From Vibrio sp. UBA2441 (GTDB taxonomy: Bacteria; Pseudomonadota; Gammaproteobacteria; Enterobacterales; Vibrionaceae): a stretch of 24,084 bases of DNA. A program made the translations under genes and the position numbers. The DNA is taken from NCBI GenBank assembly GCA_002342685.1, contig DDQN01000012.1, positions 55,922-80,005 of the forward strand, read 5' to 3'. Of the stretch, positions 20,931 through 24,084 are shown piece by piece; the stretch's first letter is position 1, and the number at the start of each line of letters is the position of its first letter. The notes under the pieces are model-generated. The model had not been told where the DNA came from, searched no databases, and was given only the letters and a program-made list of their open reading frames with translations.

Positions 20931-22976
20931 TTAAAGCCTAAAATAAGAGATTTCTTCAGTCAGGCTGGCAGAAAGTGCTTTAAGTTCTCGGGTTGCAAGG
21001 GAAATTTGTTCCGCTCCTTCACCAGTCTGTAGTGACTGAGAACGGATCTCCTGAGATCGATTGCCCACTTCATTCGAGGTAACACTTTGCTGTTCCGATG
21101 CTGCAGCAATTTGACTAGTAAGGTCGGTAATATTCAGTACCATCGATAAGATGTTATCCAGTGCTTCCTGAACATCCATGGTTTGCTCAACGATCGATGC
21201 TGCCTGTTCCTGTCCTTCCATCATGGAATCTACTGCCCCCGATGCCTCTCCCTGAACCCGGCTAATCATCTGCTCGATTTCTAGTGTTGACGCCTGAGTA
21301 CTCTTCGCCAGAGAGCGCACTTCGTCAGCAACAACCGCAAAACCACGCCCGTGCTCACCGGCCCTAGCTGCTTCAATGGCAGCATTAAGTGCCAGAAGGT
21401 TAGTTTGGTCGGCAATGCCTTTAATGACGTTTAGTATGTCGGTAATATTCTCGGCGCTGGATGCCAGCTCTTGTACCTTCCTAGAAGTATCATTCAGGCT
21501 GTCAGATAGATTAATCACCCCGTCTGCGGCACCTTTTGCCTTTTCATTGCTCTCTTTCACCTGTTTTTCAGCTTCACTGGCTGATACCGCCGCCTTGGAA
21601 GCACTCTCAGCCACCGATGAAGCGGTCACCAGCATTTCATCAATAGCAGTAGCAACACTATCTGCGGCTTCTATTTGGTATTTCACGTTGCTGTGAGTCT
21701 GTTCGGCAACAACAGAGAGCGCTTCTGCTGATGAGGTTTGTGTTTGCACTGCCTGTTTAACATGAGAAATAGTTGTGCTGAGTTGGCGAGTCATAGCAAT
21801 AACCGATGCATGGATACTGTTCACATCTTTACTGCTTAACTGGCTGGAGGTGAGATCGCCTTCAGAGACGGCGCGGGTAAGACGGGCGATATTACTCGGC
21901 TCTCCACCGACCTGACTCTGTACTTCACGCACGATCCAAGCGGTCATTACACCAGTCAAAATCAGTGACATAAGGGTCGCGATCATTCCGGCCAGAGAAG
22001 CGGAATCAGCATCTGACTCCGCCGCCGCCAGCTGCTGCTCAATCAGGGCAAGTTCTTCTTCAATCAGCTCATCGATTAATGTCTGGATTGAGCTCATTGT
22101 ACGGTTGCCGGTTCCTTGTTCTATAAGCGCAGTGATATCAGCCATGGTAGCTGAAACCTTGTTGACTTCATGGCGTGCTGCAATCTCCGGATCGGCGGCC
22201 TGACTACGCCACTTCTTACTCAGGGCTTCAACGTCATCCAGTTTGCTCAGCAGTGGTAATGTATCGTAAAAAGTGCCCTGAAAATGTTCGCGAAGTGCCG
22301 AGAGGTGATGATTAAAATCTTTCTGACCTTGCTGGTATGGCTCCAGCTCAGATTCAACACCATTGAGCAGGAAACCACGCTGACCTGTCTCCTGATTGAT
22401 AAGGGACGTCAGTATCGAATTTGTGAGCTCGTAACCATCTCTGTCATACTTCTCATCAGCGCCTCTAGCAACCTCGGTAAGCGTTGCCCGTATCTCAGTC
22501 ATAATCTCAGCACCGATGGTACGTTTGGATAACTCGGTAAAAACGGACATTGCCTTTTCACCTTTAGCCACCTCTTTTCGTAGGTTGATCTGAGGCTCAG
22601 CCGCTTCGGATATCCATTGAGACTTTAATTGCTCTATCTGACGAACTTTGCTCTGCTGTGCTTGTTCATTGGCAAGATCATGTTTCAAACCTGCAACCGT
22701 TAGCTCAAAAGCCTTTTGACCTTCAATGTAACGACCGAGTAATTCTTCATTGCCAGAGATAAGGTAGCCCCGCATACCCGATTCCATCTCAATCATATTC
22801 GATTTGATAGATTTGGTTTTATCCATCAGGCCATATTCACTCTGGATAGAGTTACTTACCTTAAGCAAGGATGTGATGCCAAGATTTGCAAAGAATGCCA
22901 TGGCTAAAATGGCGACAAGCGGCAAGCTAAAACCAATGAGCAGCTTTGTGCGCAAGCGTAGATTGTTAAGAGACAT
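20931..22976 (-). CDS. methyl-accepting chemotaxis protein with tandem CHASE3-like sensor modules
   Basis: 681 aa. TM1 at ~13-35, a ~290-residue periplasmic part, TM2 at ~328-349, a HAMP domain (~350-400) and a signalling domain with the hairpin-tip motif IADQTNLLALNAAIEAARAG near 536-555. The periplasmic part contains two similar helical modules: GMRGYLISGNEELLGRYIEG (67-86) and GQRGFLLNGVESELEPYQQG (198-217), the CHASE3 pattern, in which ligands are mostly unknown. An acidic helix EELIEEEL-like stretch precedes TM2. It signals through CheW and CheA to the flagellar motor. It ends EEISYFRL, without the NWETF pentapeptide that tethers CheR in some receptors. It stands alone between hairpins. 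Confidence 0.92.
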   Translation of the reverse strand: MSLNNLRLRTKLLIGFSLPLVAILAMAFFANLGITSLLKVSNSIQSEYGLMDKTKSIKSNMIEMESGMRGYLISGNEELLGRYIEGQKAFELTVAGLKHDLANEQAQQSKVRQIEQLKSQWISEAAEPQINLRKEVAKGEKAMSVFTELSKRTIGAEIMTEIRATLTEVARGADEKYDRDGYELTNSILTSLINQETGQRGFLLNGVESELEPYQQGQKDFNHHLSALREHFQGTFYDTLPLLSKLDDVEALSKKWRSQAADPEIAARHEVNKVSATMADITALIEQGTGNRTMSSIQTLIDELIEEELALIEQQLAAAESDADSASLAGMIATLMSLILTGVMTAWIVREVQSQVGGEPSNIARLTRAVSEGDLTSSQLSSKDVNSIHASVIAMTRQLSTTISHVKQAVQTQTSSAEALSVVAEQTHSNVKYQIEAADSVATAIDEMLVTASSVAESASKAAVSASEAEKQVKESNEKAKGAADGVINLSDSLNDTSRKVQELASSAENITDILNVIKGIADQTNLLALNAAIEAARAGEHGRGFAVVADEVRSLAKSTQASTLEIEQMISRVQGEASGAVDSMMEGQEQAASIVEQTMDVQEALDNILSMVLNITDLTSQIAAASEQQSVTSNEVGNRSQEIRSQSLQTGEGAEQISLATRELKALSASLTEEISYFRL

Positions 22977-22995
22977 ATAATCAGTATTCCTGAAA

Positions 22996-23003
22996 TTATC
23001 GGT
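22996..23003 (-). promoter_or_regulatory. candidate sigma-28 (FliA) -10 element of the chemoreceptor gene
   Basis: On the minus strand ACCGATAA matches 7 of 8 bases of the flagellar sigma-28 -10 (GCCGATAA). The expected -35 TAAAGTTT is represented only by a partial match (ACAAGTAC, one base off ideal spacing). It would start transcription about 15 nt before the ATG. Confidence 0.4.
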
Positions 23004-23107
23004 ATGAGGTGGGCCGTACTTGTAATAGAGTTTCTGTTTGTTTGCAGTTTATATCATCACTTCCTCTCATAAGTTGTGATGAAACAAAATCAAAGTTGAA
23101 AAGTAGC

Positions 23108-23135
23108 TTGATGACATGGCTCGCCATGTCATCAA
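23108..23135. repeat. 13-bp perfect inverted repeat
   Basis: TTGATGACATGGC (23108-23120) and its exact complement (23123-23135) with TC between, effectively a 12-bp stem with a CTCG tetraloop. No downstream U-run on either strand within 10 nt, so a role as operator or RNA structure is as open as a terminator. Confidence 0.6.
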
Positions 23136-23338
23136 AAATAGTGACATTAATTGGTATGATCTGTTATGAAATGAATGGAATAGCTATTCGATATTCTGGA
23201 TCTGAATGTATACTTATGTAATTAAATTCAATGCAATCAATAGGTTAAGATTTTAGTTTTGATTGTAATGGCACTTACGTGCCATTTCTGTCACCTTCTT
23301 TGTTATGCGAAATATTTTGTTTGATGTTTGAGATCAAA

Positions 23339-23360
23339 AAACGCCACAGTAGTGGCGTTT
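23339..23360 (-). terminator. intrinsic terminator of the unrecognised gene pair
   Basis: AAACGCCAC (23339-23347) and GTGGCGTTT (23352-23360) form a perfect 9-bp stem with a 4-nt loop. On the minus strand the stem runs into six T. It lies 30 nt after the stop at 23390. Confidence 0.85.
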
Positions 23361-23389
23361 AAATATAGCTTCGTTAGAGCCTACGAAGG

Positions 23390-23758
23390 TCAAAACGATA
23401 AATCTGAGGAATCATCCCATTGATACTTTTTGAGCTCAGCTACAGCTGTGGCTCGCTCTCCCTCACGAGGAATACCACTCAGTCTTTCGTGATGAGAACG
23501 AGGACAGTATGCGTACATATCAGAAGATTCAAACTTTTTAATCATATCTTGCTTAAAAAGCTCCACTTCATGTAAGAACTCCTCCGAGCGGCTTAGATCA
23601 CCATTTCTGATTAATCTTTTAAAGACTTCTTGGATTAGTTCATAGTATTGATCATGCATTATACTGAAGTAGGTATTACTTATATGAGTATCCCTTAGTT
23701 CTTTTTTATAGTTATGTAGCGCATTAATCATTGTTTCTTCGTTATTTACCAAGCTCAT
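23390..23758 (-). CDS. unrecognised protein, second gene of a coupled pair
   Basis: 122 aa, no family recognised. It appears helical and charged, with many Glu, Lys and Arg, no signal peptide and no membrane segment. A short motif-like stretch YAYCPRSHHERLSGIPREGE lies at about 82-101, with one Cys and two adjacent His. Its ATG at 23758 overlaps the end of the upstream gene by 17 nt in another frame, so translational coupling is likely, and both end at the same terminator. The overlap and the strong terminator support it as a real gene. Confidence 0.65.
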   Translation of the reverse strand: MSLVNNEETMINALHNYKKELRDTHISNTYFSIMHDQYYELIQEVFKRLIRNGDLSRSEEFLHEVELFKQDMIKKFESSDMYAYCPRSHHERLSGIPREGERATAVAELKKYQWDDSSDLSF

Positions 23759-24084
23759 TATATGTACCTTTGTTGTAGTTATTATTGGTATTAGTGTTTA
23801 TTATTTCTTTTTCTCTTTGACTCAGTATTTTTTTTGTATTTAGTAGTTTATTCAGAGTTAAAGATAATCTTTTTGATGCTGACTTTTCTAGGGTCCACTC
23901 TTGCCGCGTCAAGCGCCTCTTTTTTGGGCCGATTCTGGTTAACCCACAGAAGACGCCAACTTGTTCTTGATATTCATCTTGGTATTCTCTCATTGCATTT
24001 TTATATGCTCTGACCTTTTCTTTAGCAGAGGCCGAATCTAATTTATCACGAGCTTGTATGCCTTGTGCATATTCCGGAGCAATC
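23742..24084 (-). CDS. unrecognised protein, partial: 5' end beyond the window
   Basis: The frame stays open from the stop at 23742 to the right edge, giving at least 113 residues, so the ATG at 23993 is probably internal. The residues before it (IAPEYAQGIQARDKL, then a Lys/Ala-rich run) look coding. The visible part is basic and helical with one Cys, contains PKKRRLTRQEW, and ends in an Asn-rich stretch (INTNTNNNYN). No family recognised. It overlaps the next gene by 17 nt. The 3' part is AT-rich compared with gmk and spoT. Confidence 0.6.
   Translation of the reverse strand, partial: IAPEYAQGIQARDKLDSASAKEKVRAYKNAMREYQDEYQEQVGVFCGLTRIGPKKRRLTRQEWTLEKSASKRLSLTLNKLLNTKKILSQREKEIINTNTNNNYNKGTYNELGK

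Larger units (their letters stand above)
22977..23389. other. 413-bp non-coding stretch with several perfect hairpins
   Basis: No credible gene. It contains the chemoreceptor promoter region, a 12-13-bp near-loopless palindrome at 23108-23135, an 8-bp hairpin at 23267-23286 (AATGGCAC-ttac-GTGCCATT), a weaker TCATCAC/GTGATGA pair (23054-23060, 23076-23082), and the terminator at 23339-23360. Confidence 0.6.

Noticed and set aside
21376..21696. 106-codon ORF antisense to the chemoreceptor
   Set aside because: It mirrors the Ala/Ser-rich signalling domain; such antisense open frames are a codon-composition effect.

Overview
The window looks like chromosomal DNA of a Vibrio or close Vibrionaceae relative. 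The backbone genes nfuA, comF, bioH, tex, xanP, trmH, spoT, rpoZ and gmk are readily recognised, and their order resembles what I remember of Vibrio chromosomes. No rRNA, tRNA, CRISPR array, transposase or integrase gene was found.

Layout. (1) 1-5300: nfuA and comF on the minus strand, divergent from bioH and a small unrecognised gene on the plus strand; these converge on tex (minus). (2) 5454-12584: a carbohydrate-use block. On the minus strand lie an OprD-like porin and, upstream of it, a sialidase fused to a five-helix membrane anchor. On the plus strand lie a TetR-type regulator, a GH1 beta-glycosidase and an MelB-like (GPH family) sugar symporter. Four copies of one 19-bp operator-like motif (ATGTGAA-N5-TTCATGT) sit in the two intergenic regions flanking the regulator gene, two per region, and two of them bracket a promoter with a perfect -35 before the GH1 gene. 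The likely scheme is a local regulon in which the TetR protein senses a sugar and controls outer-membrane entry, desialylation, glycoside import and hydrolysis. (3) 12774-14696: a SigZ-like ECF sigma factor with a Cys-rich tail and no anti-sigma neighbour, a COG0701/ArsP-like permease and a CxxC mini-thioredoxin, which look like one metal, arsenical or thiol-stress module.

(4) 14756-16360: xanP (xanthine permease, minus) with a perfect PurR palindrome over its promoter and a structured leader. (5) 16398-16780: two near-identical copies of a ~176-bp palindrome-rich element, 206 bp apart, ending directly at the trmH stop codon, where recG would follow trmH in the enterobacterial order. (6) 16781-20678: trmH, spoT, rpoZ and gmk (all minus), with a strong terminator between spoT and trmH and a heptanucleotide repeat running over the spoT stop codon. 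(7) 20931-22976: a chemoreceptor with two CHASE3-like sensor modules. (8) 22977-24084: a non-coding stretch with several perfect hairpins, then two overlapping unrecognised minus-strand genes, the upstream one running off the window edge.

The strongest signals of something not routinely described are the operator quartet linking sialidase and beta-glycosidase genes, the polytopic membrane-anchored sialidase, and the self-contained sigma factor/permease/thioredoxin module.
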